From Gemmobacter nectariphilus DSM 15620 (lineage in GTDB: Bacteria; Pseudomonadota; Alphaproteobacteria; Rhodobacterales; Rhodobacteraceae): a DNA stretch of 64,000 bases. Under the pieces are notes generated by a model, which was given only the letters and a program-made list of their open reading frames with translations, was not told the origin of the DNA and did not search any database. The stretch spans positions 248,001-312,000 of the forward strand of contig NZ_AUCM01000005.1 of NCBI RefSeq assembly GCF_000429765.1. Reading direction: 5' to 3'. The position numbers were made by a program, and so were the translations under genes. Below, piece by piece: positions 29,515 through 39,480 of the stretch. Positions within the stretch are counted from its first letter, which is position 1. Each line of letters opens with the position of its first letter.

Positions 29515-31544
29515 TCGCGCGGGCGGCCTTTGCACTGGCGGCCGGCCTGTGGCTGGCCGCCGCGGCGCGCGACGGGGCAGAGGCCTGGATCGACGCCACC
29601 ACCCTGCCGCCCCTGACCATCGAAACCGGGGCCGAGGTGGTGGCCCGCGATGGCCGCCTGCTGCGCGCCTGGACGGTGGCGGACGGGCGCTGGCGGCTGG
29701 CGGCCGACAGCACGCAGGTCGATCCGCTGTTCCTGTCAATGCTGATCGCCTACGAGGACCGGCGCTTTGCCACCCACTTCGGGGTGGACGCGCGCGCCAT
29801 GGTCCGGGCGGTGGCGCAGGCGGTCTGGAACGGCCGCGTGGTCTCGGGGGGGTCGACCCTGACCATGCAGGTCGCCCGGCTGCTCGAGGAAAGCGGCACG
29901 GGCAAGCTGTCAGGCAAGCTGCGCCAGATGCGCGTCGCGCTGGCGCTGGAGCGGCGGCTGACCAAGCCGCAGATCCTGAACCTGTATCTGCGGCTTGCCC
30001 CCTATGGCGGCAATCTGGAAGGGCTGCGCGCGGCCAGCCTGTCGTGGTTCGGGCGCGAGCCTGCGCGGCTGACACCCGCCCAGGCCGCCCTTCTGGTCGC
30101 CCTGCCGCAATCGCCTCAGGCGCGGCGCCCCGATCGCGGCGCCCGCGCAGCGGCCGACGGGCGTAGCCGTGTGCTGGACCGCGCCCTTTCCGCCGGGCTG
30201 ATCAGCGCGGAAACCGCCGCCGCTGCCCGGACCGAACCCCTGCCATCGGCCCGGCGCGATTTTCCCCGGCTGGCCCCGCATCTGACCGACCGCCTGCGCC
30301 TTGCCGATCCTGCCCGCCTGCACATCGCCACCACGCTCGATGCCAGCTTGCAGGAACGGCTGGAGGGTCTGGCCACCGAAGCCGTCGCCCGCCAAGGCGA
30401 GCGGTTGCAGGTAGCCATGATCGTGGCCGACCACACATCGGGCGAGCTCCTCGCCTCGGTCGGCTCGGCGGCTTATGAAAACGACGCCCGCGAAGGCTTT
30501 GTCGACATGACGCAGGCGCTGCGCTCGCCCGGTTCCACCTTGAAACCGCTGGTCTATGCATTGGCCTTTGACCAGGGCCTTGCCCATCCCGAAACGCTGA
30601 TCGAGGATCGCCCCGTCGCCTTTGGCCGCTATCAGCCGCAGAATTTCGACCGCCAGTTCCGCGGTACCGTCCGCGTGCGCGAGGCGCTGCAACTGTCGCT
30701 GAACATCCCCGTCGTCACGCTGACCGAGGCGATCGGCCCCGAACGGCTCATGCAGGGCCTGCGCCGCGCCGGGGTGCGGGCGGTGCTGCCGGGGGACGGC
30801 CCGCCAGGGCTTGCGGTCTCGCTGGGCGGGCTGGGTGTGACGCTGGAGGATCTGACCGGCCTTTACGCCGCGCTTGCCCGTGGCGGGGTCGCCCGCCCGC
30901 TTTCCCCCCTGCCCGACGGCAGAAGCGAAGGGGAACGCCTCGTCTCGCAGGTCGCGGCCTGGCAGGTGGGCAACATCCTGGCCGGGCTGCAGCCGCCCGA
31001 TGGCTCTGCGCCGGGGCGCATCGCCTGGAAGACCGGCACCAGCTATGGCCACCGCGATGCCTGGGCCGTGGGCTGGGACGGGCGCCATGTCGCGGGCGTC
31101 TGGATGGGACGCGCCGATGGAACGCCGGTGCCCGGCGCCTTTGGCGGCGATCTGGCAGCGCCGATCCTGTTCGCCGCGTTGGCCCGCATCCAGCCCCAAC
31201 CGCTGCCCCCGCCGCCCGCCGCCACCCTTCAGGTCGAGAACGCCCGCCTGCCGCTGCCCCTGCAACGATTCCGCCCGCGCGGCACCATTGCCGCCCCCGG
31301 ATCGCTGCCGGAAATCGCCTTTCCCCCCGACGGGGCCGAGGTCGCGCTGGACGGCGCCCCCCTGCTGGCCCGCGTGCGCGGCGGCACCCCGCCCTTTACC
31401 TGGATGGCCGATGGCCAGCCGCTGGACATTGCCACCACCACCCGCGAAAGCCACCTGCCCTTGCCCCATCTGGGTCCGCTGACGCTCTCGGTGATCGACG
31501 CCAACGGCCAGGCCGCACGGGTCACGCTGACCCTCGCGCCCTGA
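29511..31544 (+). CDS. pbpC: Penicillin-binding protein 1C
   Basis: 677 residues, bifunctional class A PBP. There is an N-terminal membrane anchor, then a GT51 transglycosylase domain (YEDRRFATHFGVD, GGSTLTMQVARLL). The transpeptidase domain has S342-T-L-K345, SLN in LQLSLNIP, and KTGTS. A C-terminal BiPBP_C-like beta domain closes it (about 590-677). The GT and TP motifs are complete. It is translationally coupled to the alpha-2-macroglobulin gene. Right after the stop lies one arm of an inverted pair of the dispersed motif. Confidence 0.96.
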   Translation: MIARAAFALAAGLWLAAAARDGAEAWIDATTLPPLTIETGAEVVARDGRLLRAWTVADGRWRLAADSTQVDPLFLSMLIAYEDRRFATHFGVDARAMVRAVAQAVWNGRVVSGGSTLTMQVARLLEESGTGKLSGKLRQMRVALALERRLTKPQILNLYLRLAPYGGNLEGLRAASLSWFGREPARLTPAQAALLVALPQSPQARRPDRGARAAADGRSRVLDRALSAGLISAETAAAARTEPLPSARRDFPRLAPHLTDRLRLADPARLHIATTLDASLQERLEGLATEAVARQGERLQVAMIVADHTSGELLASVGSAAYENDAREGFVDMTQALRSPGSTLKPLVYALAFDQGLAHPETLIEDRPVAFGRYQPQNFDRQFRGTVRVREALQLSLNIPVVTLTEAIGPERLMQGLRRAGVRAVLPGDGPPGLAVSLGGLGVTLEDLTGLYAALARGGVARPLSPLPDGRSEGERLVSQVAAWQVGNILAGLQPPDGSAPGRIAWKTGTSYGHRDAWAVGWDGRHVAGVWMGRADGTPVPGAFGGDLAAPILFAALARIQPQPLPPPPAATLQVENARLPLPLQRFRPRGTIAAPGSLPEIAFPPDGAEVALDGAPLLARVRGGTPPFTWMADGQPLDIATTTRESHLPLPHLGPLTLSVIDANGQAARVTLTLAP

Positions 31545-31550
31545 CGGGCT

Positions 31551-31693
31551 GCTTTGCCTTTTTCCAAATACCCATCCACGACCGGGTCCGGGAGCGAGTT
31601 GTCCACTAAGGCGCGAAGCGGGGCCGATCGACAGTCTGTCTGCTGACGCGCCTGGCTCTGGCGTTGGATGGGTATTTGGAAAAAGGCAAAAGC
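31551..31693. repeat. Inverted pair of the dispersed motif between convergent genes
   Basis: Arm 1 (31551-31578) and arm 2 (31665-31693) are reverse complements over 26 bases without mismatch; arm 2 has one extra A after that. The core is GGGTATTTGGAAAAAGGCAA. Each arm sits at or near the 3' end of one of the two converging genes (pbpC and trhO) in the same orientation relative to its gene. The 86 bases between the arms show nothing recognisable. The pair could fold into a long cruciform or RNA stem. Confidence 0.8.
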
Positions 31694-31777
31694 TGCAAAC
31701 CGGGCGCGGGGCCGGCGGCTTTTGCGCAGGGGGCACGGCGGACAGGCAAGTGCCCGGCGCGGCGGAATGTCGGCACC

Positions 31778-32698
31778 CTATGCCTCGGGCATCGCCCCAT
31801 CGCCCAGATGCACACCGCCGCGTGCCTCGGCCAGCCGCATCTGGCGCATCCGCTCGCGGAACCGCTCGCGCCGGGCGGTATCGTATTCGCCGATGCAGGC
31901 GTGGCAGCTGACACCTTCTTCATAGTCGGGGTGCCTGCGGTCTTCGGGGGTCACCGGGCGGCGGCAGGCATGGCACATGCCATTGTCGCCTTGCACCAGC
32001 CCATGCCCGACCGAGACCCGCTGATCGAAGACGAAGCATTCGCCCTGCCACAGGCTGTCCGACGCGGGCACTTCTTCCAGATACTTGAGGATCCCGCCTT
32101 TCAGGTGGAACACGTCCTGAACCCCCTGCCCCAGAAGGTAGTTGGTCGATTTCTCGCAGCGAATCCCGCCGGTGCAGAACATCGCGATGCGCTTGTTGTG
32201 AAAACGGTCGGCATTCTTGGCCCACCAGTCCGGAAACTCGCCAAAGCTGCGGGTGCCAGGATCGACCGCGCCCTGAAAGGTGCCGATGGCCACCTCATAG
32301 TCGTTGCGGGTGTCGATCACCACGACATCGGGGGCGCTGATCAGCGCGTTCCAGTCCTGCGGCTGGACGTAATGCCCCACACGGGCGCGAGGGTCGACAT
32401 CGGGCTGACCCATGGTGACGATCTCGCGCTTGAGCCGCACCTTCATGCGGCCAAAGGGCATCCGGGCTGCCGGGCTTTCCTTCCACTCCAGATCGGCGCA
32501 TCCCGGAAGCGCGCGGATATGCGCCAGCATGGCATCTATCCCGGCGCGCGAGCCGGCGATGGTGCCATTGATCCCCTCGGCCGCCAGCAGCAGCGATCCG
32601 CGCACACCCTGATCGCGCGCCAGCTGCAAGAGCGGTGCGCGCAGGGCGGCAGGGTCGGCAAAGCGGGTGAAATGATAGAGTGCGGCAACGGTGATCAT
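31778..32698 (-). CDS. trhO: tRNA uridine(34) hydroxylase, rhodanese-like
   Basis: 306 residues, TrhO (YceA) family, making 5-hydroxyuridine at the wobble position of some tRNAs. An N-terminal ferredoxin-like domain ([17 protein letters not shown]) precedes the rhodanese domain with the active loop C175-TGGIR-C181 ([11 protein letters not shown]). The C-terminal extension carries CHAC-type Cys pairs ([15 protein letters not shown]), as expected. ATG 32698 is preferred to the ATG six bases earlier because AGGGGA is better spaced. It is divergent from pncA. Confidence 0.93.
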   Translation of the reverse strand: MITVAALYHFTRFADPAALRAPLLQLARDQGVRGSLLLAAEGINGTIAGSRAGIDAMLAHIRALPGCADLEWKESPAARMPFGRMKVRLKREIVTMGQPDVDPRARVGHYVQPQDWNALISAPDVVVIDTRNDYEVAIGTFQGAVDPGTRSFGEFPDWWAKNADRFHNKRIAMFCTGGIRCEKSTNYLLGQGVQDVFHLKGGILKYLEEVPASDSLWQGECFVFDQRVSVGHGLVQGDNGMCHACRRPVTPEDRRHPDYEEGVSCHACIGEYDTARRERFRERMRQMRLAEARGGVHLGDGAMPEA

Positions 32699-32819
32699 GC
32701 CCATCCCCTGCGCCCGCCGCACAAAAAACGCAAGCCCCGCAACTGCCGCAGGCGATTGACGCGCCCGCCCTGGCCCCTTACGCAACGAAACTGTGACGGC
32801 CATGAGGGGGAGGATCCAG

Positions 32820-33428
32820 ATGCGCCCGGCCACCGACGCCTTGATCGTGATCGACATCCAGAACGACTTTTGCCCCGGCGGCGCGCTGGCGGTGGCGGAT
32901 GGCGATGCGATCATCCCCCGCGTGAATGCCCTGATGGATGATTTCGCAACCGTGGTGCTGACGCAGGACTGGCACCCGGCCGATCATGCCAGCTTTGCCG
33001 CCAATCACCCCGGCAAGGCCCCGTTCGAGACGGTGGACATGCCCTATGGTGCCCAGACGCTGTGGCCTGCCCATTGCGTGCAAGGCACGGATGGCGCCGC
33101 CTTTCACCCGATGCTGCGCACCGATCCGGCGCAGCTGGTGATCCGCAAGGGGTTCCGGTCCGGCATCGACAGCTATTCGGCGTTTTTCGAGAATGACCGC
33201 ACCACGCCCACGGGTCTGGAGGGGTATCTGCGCAATCGCGGCGTGACCTCGGTGAGGCTGGTGGGTCTGGCGACCGATTTTTGCGTCGCGTTTTCCGCGC
33301 TGGATGCGGCGCGGCTGGGCTTTGCGGTGACGGTCGATCTGGCCGCCTGCCGCGGGATCGACCTTGGCGGATCAATGGACACCATGCGGGGCGCCATGAT
33401 CGCCGCCGGTGTGGCGCTGGAGGGCTGA
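32820..33428 (+). CDS. pncA: Nicotinamidase
   Basis: 202 residues. It hydrolyses nicotinamide to nicotinate for NAD salvage. The catalytic triad is visible: D12 (IDIQNDF), K110 (VIRKGF) and C155 (ATDFCVAF); the metal site D50-W-H52 plus H56 is also present. ATG 32820 has GGGGGAGG upstream, so it is chosen over the upstream GTG at 32793. The pncB start follows the stop with no gap (TGA-ATG), so pncA and pncB form one unit for the Preiss-Handler branch. Confidence 0.96.
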   Translation: MRPATDALIVIDIQNDFCPGGALAVADGDAIIPRVNALMDDFATVVLTQDWHPADHASFAANHPGKAPFETVDMPYGAQTLWPAHCVQGTDGAAFHPMLRTDPAQLVIRKGFRSGIDSYSAFFENDRTTPTGLEGYLRNRGVTSVRLVGLATDFCVAFSALDAARLGFAVTVDLAACRGIDLGGSMDTMRGAMIAAGVALEG

Positions 33429-34718
33429 ATGGACATTGCAACCCGCGTTCACAACCACAACTGGAAGATCGACCCGATCGTGCGGTCACTGATCGACACC
33501 GACTTCTACAAGCTGTTGATGTGCCAGTCGATCTATCGCAACAAGCCCGACACGACCGTCGAGTTCAGCCTGATCAACCGCACGAAATCGGTGCGGCTGG
33601 CCGATCTGATCGACGAGGGCGAATTGCGCGAGCAGCTGGACCATGTGCGCTCGCTCAGCCTGCGGCGGGGCGAAAGCACCTGGCTGCGCGGCAACATGTT
33701 CTATGGCAAGCGCCAGATGTTCCGCCCCGATTTCATGGAATGGTTCGAGGGGCTGCGCCTGCCGCCCTATCATCTGGAAAAGCGCGACGGACAGTACGAG
33801 CTGACCTTTGAAGGCAAATGGCCCGAGGTCATGCTGTGGGAAATCCCCGCGCTGGCCGTGCTGATGGAACTGCGCAGCCGCGCGGTTCTGAAAGGCATGG
33901 GCAAGTTCGAGCTTCAGGTTCTTTATGCCCGCGCCACCAGCCGGCTTTGGGAAAAGATCGAACGCCTGCGCCGGCTGGATCGGTTGAAGATCGCCGATTT
34001 CGGCACAAGGCGGCGGCACAGCTTCCTGTGGCAGGACTGGTGCGTCCAGGCCATGCAGGAAGGTCTGGGCGACAAGTTCACCGGAACCTCGAACTGCAAG
34101 ATCGCCATGAACCGCGACATCGAGGCGATCGGCACCAATGCGCATGAACTGCCCATGGTCTATGCCGCACTGGCCCGCGACGATGCGGAACTGGCCGAGG
34201 CCCCCTATCGCGTGCTGGCCGACTGGCACGAGGAACACGAGGGCAACCTGCGCATCATCCTGCCCGACACCTATGGCAGCGAGGGGTTTTTGAAGCGGGC
34301 GCCCGACTGGCTGGCCAGCTGGACCGGCATTCGCATCGATTCCGGCGATCCGGGTCTGGGCGCGGAAACCGCGATCCGCTGGTGGCAGGAACGGGGCGAG
34401 GATCCGCGCCGCAAGCTGGTGATCTTTTCCGACGGGCTGGATGTGGACAAGATCGAGGAGCTGTATCACCAGTTCCTTGGCCGGGTGAAAGTGTCGTTCG
34501 GCTGGGGCACCAACCTGACCAATGATTTCCGCGCTCTGGTGCCGAACGATGCGCTGGCGCCCTTCAGCCTGGTGTGCAAGGCGGTCGCAGCGGACGGACG
34601 GCCCACCGTCAAGCTGTCGGACAACCCCAACAAGGCGATGGGACCGGCCGACGAGATCGCCCGCTACAAGCGCGTCTTTGGCGTGGGCGAGCAGACGGCG
34701 CGCGAGGTGCTGGTCTGA
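33429..34718 (+). CDS. pncB: Nicotinate phosphoribosyltransferase
   Basis: 429 residues. It converts nicotinate and PRPP to nicotinate mononucleotide. Family segments [35 protein letters not shown] (the autophosphorylated His lies in the homologous region of some members) and RIDSGDPG are all present. It directly follows pncA, whose product is its substrate. Length and motifs are normal. It is followed by a 233-base gap holding the dispersed motif and the aspS leader. Confidence 0.97.
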   Translation: MDIATRVHNHNWKIDPIVRSLIDTDFYKLLMCQSIYRNKPDTTVEFSLINRTKSVRLADLIDEGELREQLDHVRSLSLRRGESTWLRGNMFYGKRQMFRPDFMEWFEGLRLPPYHLEKRDGQYELTFEGKWPEVMLWEIPALAVLMELRSRAVLKGMGKFELQVLYARATSRLWEKIERLRRLDRLKIADFGTRRRHSFLWQDWCVQAMQEGLGDKFTGTSNCKIAMNRDIEAIGTNAHELPMVYAALARDDAELAEAPYRVLADWHEEHEGNLRIILPDTYGSEGFLKRAPDWLASWTGIRIDSGDPGLGAETAIRWWQERGEDPRRKLVIFSDGLDVDKIEELYHQFLGRVKVSFGWGTNLTNDFRALVPNDALAPFSLVCKAVAADGRPTVKLSDNPNKAMGPADEIARYKRVFGVGEQTAREVLV

Positions 34719-34823
34719 CCCTTGTGCGGGGCCGGGCTGATCCTGTTCGGGCCCGCAGGCGGCACTTGCCGCATGTGGTGATCGCGGTCGCCTCTTTGGC
34801 CGTGGCGCCTTTGGCAGAGGGGG

Positions 34824-34860
34824 GCCTCCGGCGGGGATATTTGGGTCAAGGCGAAAGATG
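34824..34860 (+). repeat. Dispersed motif, copy upstream of aspS
   Basis: Plus-orientation copy with core GGGGATATTTGGGTCAAGG, flanked by CCTCCGGC and GCGAAAGATG. It is the near-exact inverted partner of the copy at 37517-37552 (same sequence over about 30 bases apart from one position). Together the two copies bracket aspS and the restriction endonuclease. It lies in the pncB-aspS gap. Downstream (34866-34906) two GGGCGCGCCC-like palindromes could form a hairpin. Confidence 0.75.
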
Positions 34861-34951
34861 GGGGCGGGCGCGCCCCTGACTTCCCCTTGACTTCGGGCGC
34901 GCCCCGCGCTTTCACGGCGCGGTCACGAAAGCCCCGCGGAAAGGGAAGCCC

Positions 34952-36730
34952 ATGCACGCCTATCGCAGCCATACCTGTGCCGAACTGAACAGCGCGAATG
35001 TCGGGCAGGATGTGCGCCTGTCGGGCTGGGTGCATCGGGTGCGCGACCATGGCGGTCTGCTGTTCATCGACCTGCGCGACCATTATGGCGTGACGCAGGT
35101 TCTGGCCGATGCCGACAGCCCGGCGCTGCCCGCGCTGGAGCGGCTGCGCGCGGAAACCTGCGTGCGCATCGACGGCAAGGTCAAGGCGCGCGATGCATCG
35201 CTGGTCAACCCCAAGCTGCCGACCGGCGAAATCGAGGTCTACTGCACCTCGGTCGAGGTGCTGGGGCCGTCGGACGATCTGCCGCTGCCGGTGTTCGGCG
35301 AGCCGGATTACCCCGAGGAAACCCGCCTGACCTATCGCTTCCTCGATCTGCGGCGCGAGACGCTGCATGCCAACATGATGCTGCGCTCGAACGTGATCCG
35401 GTCCATCCGCAACCGGATGTGGAACGCGGGCTTCAACGAATTCCAGACGCCGATCATCACCGCCAGCAGCCCTGAAGGGGCGCGAGACTTTCTGGTGCCC
35501 AGCCGTCTGCATCCGGGCAAGTTCTACGCCCTGCCGCAGGCGCCGCAGCAGTTCAAGCAGCTGCTGATGGTGTCGGGCTTTGACCGCTATTTCCAGATCG
35601 CGCCCTGCTTCCGCGACGAAGACCCGCGCGCCGACCGCAGCCCGACCGATTTCTACCAGCTGGATCTGGAGATGTCGTTCGTCACCCAAGAGGACGTGTT
35701 CGCCACCGTCCAGCCGGTGATTCAGGGCCTGTTCGAGGAATTCGGCCGCGGCCGCCCGGTCAGCACCGACTGGCCGCGCATCGCCTATCGCGATGCGATG
35801 CTGTGGTATGGCTCGGACAAGCCCGACCTGCGCAATCCGATCAAGATGCAGGTGGTGAGCGAGCATTTCCGCGGCTCGGGCTTTGCGATCTTTGCCAAGC
35901 TGCTGGAACAGGACGGCACCGAGATCCGCGCCATCCCCGCCCCGACGGGTGGCAGCCGCAAGTTCTGCGACCGGATGAATGCCTTTGCCCAACAGCAGGG
36001 TCTGCCGGGCATGGGCTATATCTTCTGGCGCGAGGAAGGCGGCCAGATGGAGGCGGCCGGCCCCCTGGCCAAGAACATCGGCCCCGAACGGACCGAGGCG
36101 ATCCGCCAGCAGCTGGGCCTTGGCGTCGGCGATGCGGCGTTCTTCCTGGGCGGCAAGCCGGAAACCTTCGAGGCCGTTGCCGGCAAGGCCCGCAACGAGA
36201 TTGGCCGCGAGCTTGGGCTGACCCAGACCGACCGCTTCGAATTCGCTTGGATCGTCGATTTCCCGATGTACGAAAAGGATCCGGAAACCGGCAAGGTTGA
36301 CTTCAGCCACAACCCGTTCTCGATGCCGCAGGGCGGGCTGGATGCGCTGAACGGCGATCCGCTGAAGGTGCATGCCTATCAGTATGACCTGGCCTGCAAC
36401 GGCTACGAGCTGATTTCCGGCGGCATCCGCAACCATACGCCCGAGATCATGTTCAAGGCCTTTGAACTGGCCGGCTATGGCAAGGACGAGGTCGAAAAGC
36501 GCTTTGGCGGCATGGTCAAGGCGTTCCGCTATGGCGCCCCGCCCCACGGCGGCTGCGCGGCGGGCATCGACCGCATCGTGATGCTGCTGGCAGACGAGGC
36601 AAACATCCGTCAGGTGATCCTGTTCCCGATGAACCAGCGGGCCGAGGATCTGCTGATGGGCGCCCCGTCCGAGCCCACGAACGATCAGCTGCGCGATCTG
36701 CGCCTGCGCGTGCTGCCGAAAGACGCCTGA
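34952..36730 (+). CDS. aspS: Aspartyl-tRNA synthetase
   Basis: 592 residues, class II synthetase of the bacterial type. It has an N-terminal OB fold binding the anticodon ([20 protein letters not shown]), motif 2 ([19 protein letters not shown]), a bacterial GAD insertion, and motif 3 ([14 protein letters not shown]). Whether it also charges tRNA-Asn cannot be decided here. GGGA precedes the ATG. Its stop codon shares one base with the start of a restriction-endonuclease gene (TGATG), which is unusual. Confidence 0.97.
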   Translation: MHAYRSHTCAELNSANVGQDVRLSGWVHRVRDHGGLLFIDLRDHYGVTQVLADADSPALPALERLRAETCVRIDGKVKARDASLVNPKLPTGEIEVYCTSVEVLGPSDDLPLPVFGEPDYPEETRLTYRFLDLRRETLHANMMLRSNVIRSIRNRMWNAGFNEFQTPIITASSPEGARDFLVPSRLHPGKFYALPQAPQQFKQLLMVSGFDRYFQIAPCFRDEDPRADRSPTDFYQLDLEMSFVTQEDVFATVQPVIQGLFEEFGRGRPVSTDWPRIAYRDAMLWYGSDKPDLRNPIKMQVVSEHFRGSGFAIFAKLLEQDGTEIRAIPAPTGGSRKFCDRMNAFAQQQGLPGMGYIFWREEGGQMEAAGPLAKNIGPERTEAIRQQLGLGVGDAAFFLGGKPETFEAVAGKARNEIGRELGLTQTDRFEFAWIVDFPMYEKDPETGKVDFSHNPFSMPQGGLDALNGDPLKVHAYQYDLACNGYELISGGIRNHTPEIMFKAFELAGYGKDEVEKRFGGMVKAFRYGAPPHGGCAAGIDRIVMLLADEANIRQVILFPMNQRAEDLLMGAPSEPTNDQLRDLRLRVLPKDA

Positions 36731-37500
36731 TGCTGGCGGATCTGCGCGCGGCCGGGTTCGACGTTCTGGCGCTGAACCATGCCGAGGCGATCCTCAGCCA
36801 TGACTTTCCCGACGAGCTGGGCGGCCTAGTGGCCGCCCTTCGCGCTTTCCGCGTCGGCATTGCCGAGATGATCGGCGGGGGCGGCGGCGAAAGCGGCCAG
36901 ACCCGCCGCCTGCGCCATGCGCTGACCGATGCCGGATGGCACAAGCACAAGTTCGGCGTGCTGACCATCGTCGACGGGTTTGAACGCGCTTCGATCAGCC
37001 ACGAGGTCGATCACGTCCGCTTTGCCCGCAATGGCCGGCTGGCGCTGGAGATCGAATGGAACAACAAGGACCCGTTCTTCGACCGCGATCTGGAAAACTT
37101 CAAGCGCCTGCACGCCCTGTCGGCGATCAGCCTTGGCATCATCGTCACCCGCGGCCGCAGCCTGCAAGAGGCGCTGCTGCCCCGCATCCGCAGCTGGATG
37201 GACGCGCAGGGCCTTGCCTCCGAGGATGATCTGGACCGGCTGGGCATTTCGGAACGCACCACCGCCCAGCGGCGCGCGGTCGCCGCACAGGTCGCGCGCG
37301 GCACCGGCTTTGCCGAAGCCTTTGCGCGCAAGTTCGTCGCGGACAAATTCGGCGCCGCCAGCACCCATTGGTCAAAACTGGAAGATCGCGTCAGCCGCGG
37401 CGTCGGCAATCCCTGCCCGCTTCTGTTGATCGGCCTGCCCGAAGGCACCCTGTCGGACACCACACCGCAACTGCCCCCTGAACCGGACCTCTTCGCCTGA
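36730..37500 (+). CDS. BglII/BstYI-like type II restriction endonuclease
   Basis: 256 residues resembling the BglII/BstYI endonuclease family. The opening LNHAEAILSHDFPDEL matches the NHADEIL start I remember for BglII. The catalytic block VDHVRFARNGRLALEIEW gives D94, E107 and E109, equivalent to the Asp, Glu and Gln of BglII, followed by FKRLHALSAISLGIIVTRG. Family members cut sequences like AGATCT or RGATCY. The ATG overlaps the aspS stop (TGATG) and has only a weak ribosome-binding site, so translation probably depends on aspS. It converges on an MT-A70 methyltransferase 149 bases away, the likely protective partner. Target and activity are unknown. Confidence 0.8.
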   Translation: MLADLRAAGFDVLALNHAEAILSHDFPDELGGLVAALRAFRVGIAEMIGGGGGESGQTRRLRHALTDAGWHKHKFGVLTIVDGFERASISHEVDHVRFARNGRLALEIEWNNKDPFFDRDLENFKRLHALSAISLGIIVTRGRSLQEALLPRIRSWMDAQGLASEDDLDRLGISERTTAQRRAVAAQVARGTGFAEAFARKFVADKFGAASTHWSKLEDRVSRGVGNPCPLLLIGLPEGTLSDTTPQLPPEPDLFA

Positions 37501-37516
37501 TCGGCCGGCGCGGCCT

Positions 37517-37552
37517 CATTTCGCCTTGATCCAAATATCCCCGCCGGAGGCC
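37517..37552 (-). repeat. Dispersed motif between endonuclease and methyltransferase genes
   Basis: Minus-orientation copy (TTTCGCCTTGATCCAAATAT then CCCCGCCGGAGG) starting 17 bases after the endonuclease stop. It is the inverted partner of the copy at 34824-34860 with one internal difference. It lies at the 3' ends of both converging genes. Confidence 0.75.
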
Positions 37553-37648
37553 CCGGCCCGCCACAGGCGCACCGCCGGGGATGCGCTGCGCATATCTCCG
37601 GCCAGCTCCCTCGCCAAACCGGGCGCAGGCCCGCCCCCCGGTCCCTTC

Positions 37649-38281
37649 CTATTCCGCCGCCATGCCGGAATTGTAGCCGTAGGTCTTCCAGGTCGGCTTG
37701 TAATCGGCATCCGCCTGGTTGCCCCAGACCGTCCAGCCTGGCCGCACACCGCGCCCGAACAGTTCCAGATAGGGCCCCCAGGAGCAGGATTCGATGATCT
37801 CGTATTGCTCGTCCGGCTTGCGGGAATGTTCGCGCTTGCGGGTGGACAGGAAATTCACCTGCCGCCGCCCGGCTTTCAGCGTCCGGACACTCTTGCCCCG
37901 CGTGCCGAACAGGATGATTTCCGTCACGTTACGGAAATAGAACCCCACGCCGCGACCGTCGGATCCGCCGTCCTTGCGTTCCTTGTGCCAGATCAGGTTC
38001 GACTTGTATTCGAACCCCCAGGCCGACAACACCTGAAGCCCTTCGGGCAGCAGCGCATTCGGCACCCAAAGGTAGCAATGCGCCCGGTCCTCCAGGTGCT
38101 CGGCCACCGGCAGGGCGCAGATATCTTCCAGCGTCATGGTCGGATAGCGCGACAGCCGCCGGTGTTCCGGCGCCACCTTGCCGGTGCGGTTGGCAAAGCG
38201 CCATGGCGGATCGGCCATCACGCAACCGAACCTGTCGGAGCCAAGAAAGCGGCGAAGATCCTGGATTGCGTCAGAGGTCAT
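37649..38281 (-). CDS. MT-A70 family adenine methyltransferase
   Basis: 210 residues. The catalytic motif D24-P-P-W27 (MADPPWRF) and the typical blocks CYLWVPNALLPEGLQVL, FEYKSNLIWHKERK and PYLELFGRGVRPGW identify an MT-A70 (beta-class N6-adenine) methyltransferase. Such enzymes occur as solitary methylases or as partners of type II endonucleases. Here it converges on a BglII/BstYI-like gene, so protection of the host target is the best guess. ATG 38281 matches the usual family length; no clear ribosome-binding site precedes it. The DMT transporter is divergent. Confidence 0.88.
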   Translation of the reverse strand: MTSDAIQDLRRFLGSDRFGCVMADPPWRFANRTGKVAPEHRRLSRYPTMTLEDICALPVAEHLEDRAHCYLWVPNALLPEGLQVLSAWGFEYKSNLIWHKERKDGGSDGRGVGFYFRNVTEIILFGTRGKSVRTLKAGRRQVNFLSTRKREHSRKPDEQYEIIESCSWGPYLELFGRGVRPGWTVWGNQADADYKPTWKTYGYNSGMAAE

Positions 38282-38430
38282 GGGCACAGATCGCGGGCAA
38301 GAGGTGTCCGGCCACTGTGAACAATGCCGGAACCGGAGTAAAGCGCCGATTGCCCCCGGGCAAGGTTGTGCCTGCCGACGAATGCGGTATGGTTGCCCCA
38401 TCGCTCCCGACGAGGCCGCCGGAACCGCAG

Positions 38431-39348
38431 ATGCCCCGACCAAGCCCCAATGCCGCCGGAGCACTTCTGGCGCTTGCCGCCTTCGGGATTTTCGCGACCC
38501 ATGACGCGCTGATCAAGTCGCTTGCAAAGACCTATTCCCCGATCCAGATCGTGTTCTGCATCGCGCTGTTCAGCTTTCCGCTGTTGCTGGTCATGCTGGC
38601 GCGCGACAGGGTCAGCGGAACGCTGCTGCCGATCCACCCGCGTCTGATGATGTTTCGCGGCGTCTCGGTTGCGGTGTCAGCCCTGTCGGCGTTCTATGCC
38701 TTTTCGGTGCTGCCGCTTGCCCAAGCCTATGCGATCCTGTTCTCGACCCCGCTGATGATCACCGTGCTGGCCATTCCCCTGCTGGGGGAACGGGTCGGCC
38801 TGCGCCGCGCGCTGGCCGTGGCGGCAGGGCTGTGCGGGGTGCTGATCGTGCTGCGCCCGGGCAGCGCCGATCTTTCGCTCGGGCATCTGGCCGCGCTGAC
38901 CTCGGCCACAGCCGGGGCCTTGAATGCCATCATCACGCGGCGGATCGGGCGACGCGAACGCTCGGCGGTGATGCTGCTTTATGCGATGGGCGGGAATTTC
39001 GTGCTGATGGGGCTGGCCATGCCCTTCGTCTATGTGCCGATGCCGGGGCCGGACATCTCGGTGATGATCGTCATCGCGGCGATGGCCTTTGCAGCTATGC
39101 AGCTGATCATCATGGCCTATCGGCGCGGCGAAGCGGTCATCGTCGCCCCGATGCAATATTCCCAGATCCTTTGGGCGACGGTCTATGGCGCGCTGTTCTT
39201 TGATGAACTGCCCACCCCGACAACCCTGATCGGCGCCGGACTCGTGATCGCAAGCGGTGTCTACATCCTGCTGCGCGAATCGAACGCGCGCACATCAGAG
39301 ATCCGCCCCGTGCTGGGGCCGGACAATGGCAAGCCACCCACACTTTGA
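38431..39348 (+). CDS. DMT-family (EamA) transporter
   Basis: 305 residues with ten predicted hydrophobic helices in two EamA repeats (first from AAGALLALAAFGIFATHDAL, second from SLGHLAALTSATAGALNAII, with AVIVAPMQYSQILWATVYG near the end). DMT proteins export metabolites such as amino acids or take up small solutes; the substrate cannot be read. ATG 38431 begins the usual family N-terminus; two upstream in-frame ATGs are less likely. It ends 55 bases before tRNA-Pro. Confidence 0.9.
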   Translation: MPRPSPNAAGALLALAAFGIFATHDALIKSLAKTYSPIQIVFCIALFSFPLLLVMLARDRVSGTLLPIHPRLMMFRGVSVAVSALSAFYAFSVLPLAQAYAILFSTPLMITVLAIPLLGERVGLRRALAVAAGLCGVLIVLRPGSADLSLGHLAALTSATAGALNAIITRRIGRRERSAVMLLYAMGGNFVLMGLAMPFVYVPMPGPDISVMIVIAAMAFAAMQLIIMAYRRGEAVIVAPMQYSQILWATVYGALFFDELPTPTTLIGAGLVIASGVYILLRESNARTSEIRPVLGPDNGKPPTL

Positions 39349-39403
39349 CCGCATTATCCCCCTTGCGTTCCGCCCGCGAAGGGTTTACCCCGCCGCTCAC
39401 GGT

Positions 39404-39480
39404 CGGAGCGTAGCGCAGCCTGGTAGCGCACCTGCTTCGGGAGCAGGGGGTCGGAGGTTCGAATCCTCTCGCTCCGACCA
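39404..39480 (+). tRNA. tRNA-Pro (anticodon CGG)
   Basis: Complete 77-base cloverleaf with CCA encoded. The acceptor stem CGGAGCG/CGCTCCG, the anticodon arm CCTGC-TTCGGGA-GCAGG with anticodon CGG and G37, and the T-arm GGAGG-TTCGAAT-CCTCT-like are all visible, and the discriminator base is A. It reads proline codon CCG, common in this genome. No integrase or attachment-site duplication is seen next to it. Confidence 0.97.

Noticed and set aside
25738-30075. 1445-codon frame opposite the alpha-2-macroglobulin gene
   Set aside because: Antisense shadow of a gene with clear signal peptide, thioester and coupling to pbpC; the product has no recognisable domain.
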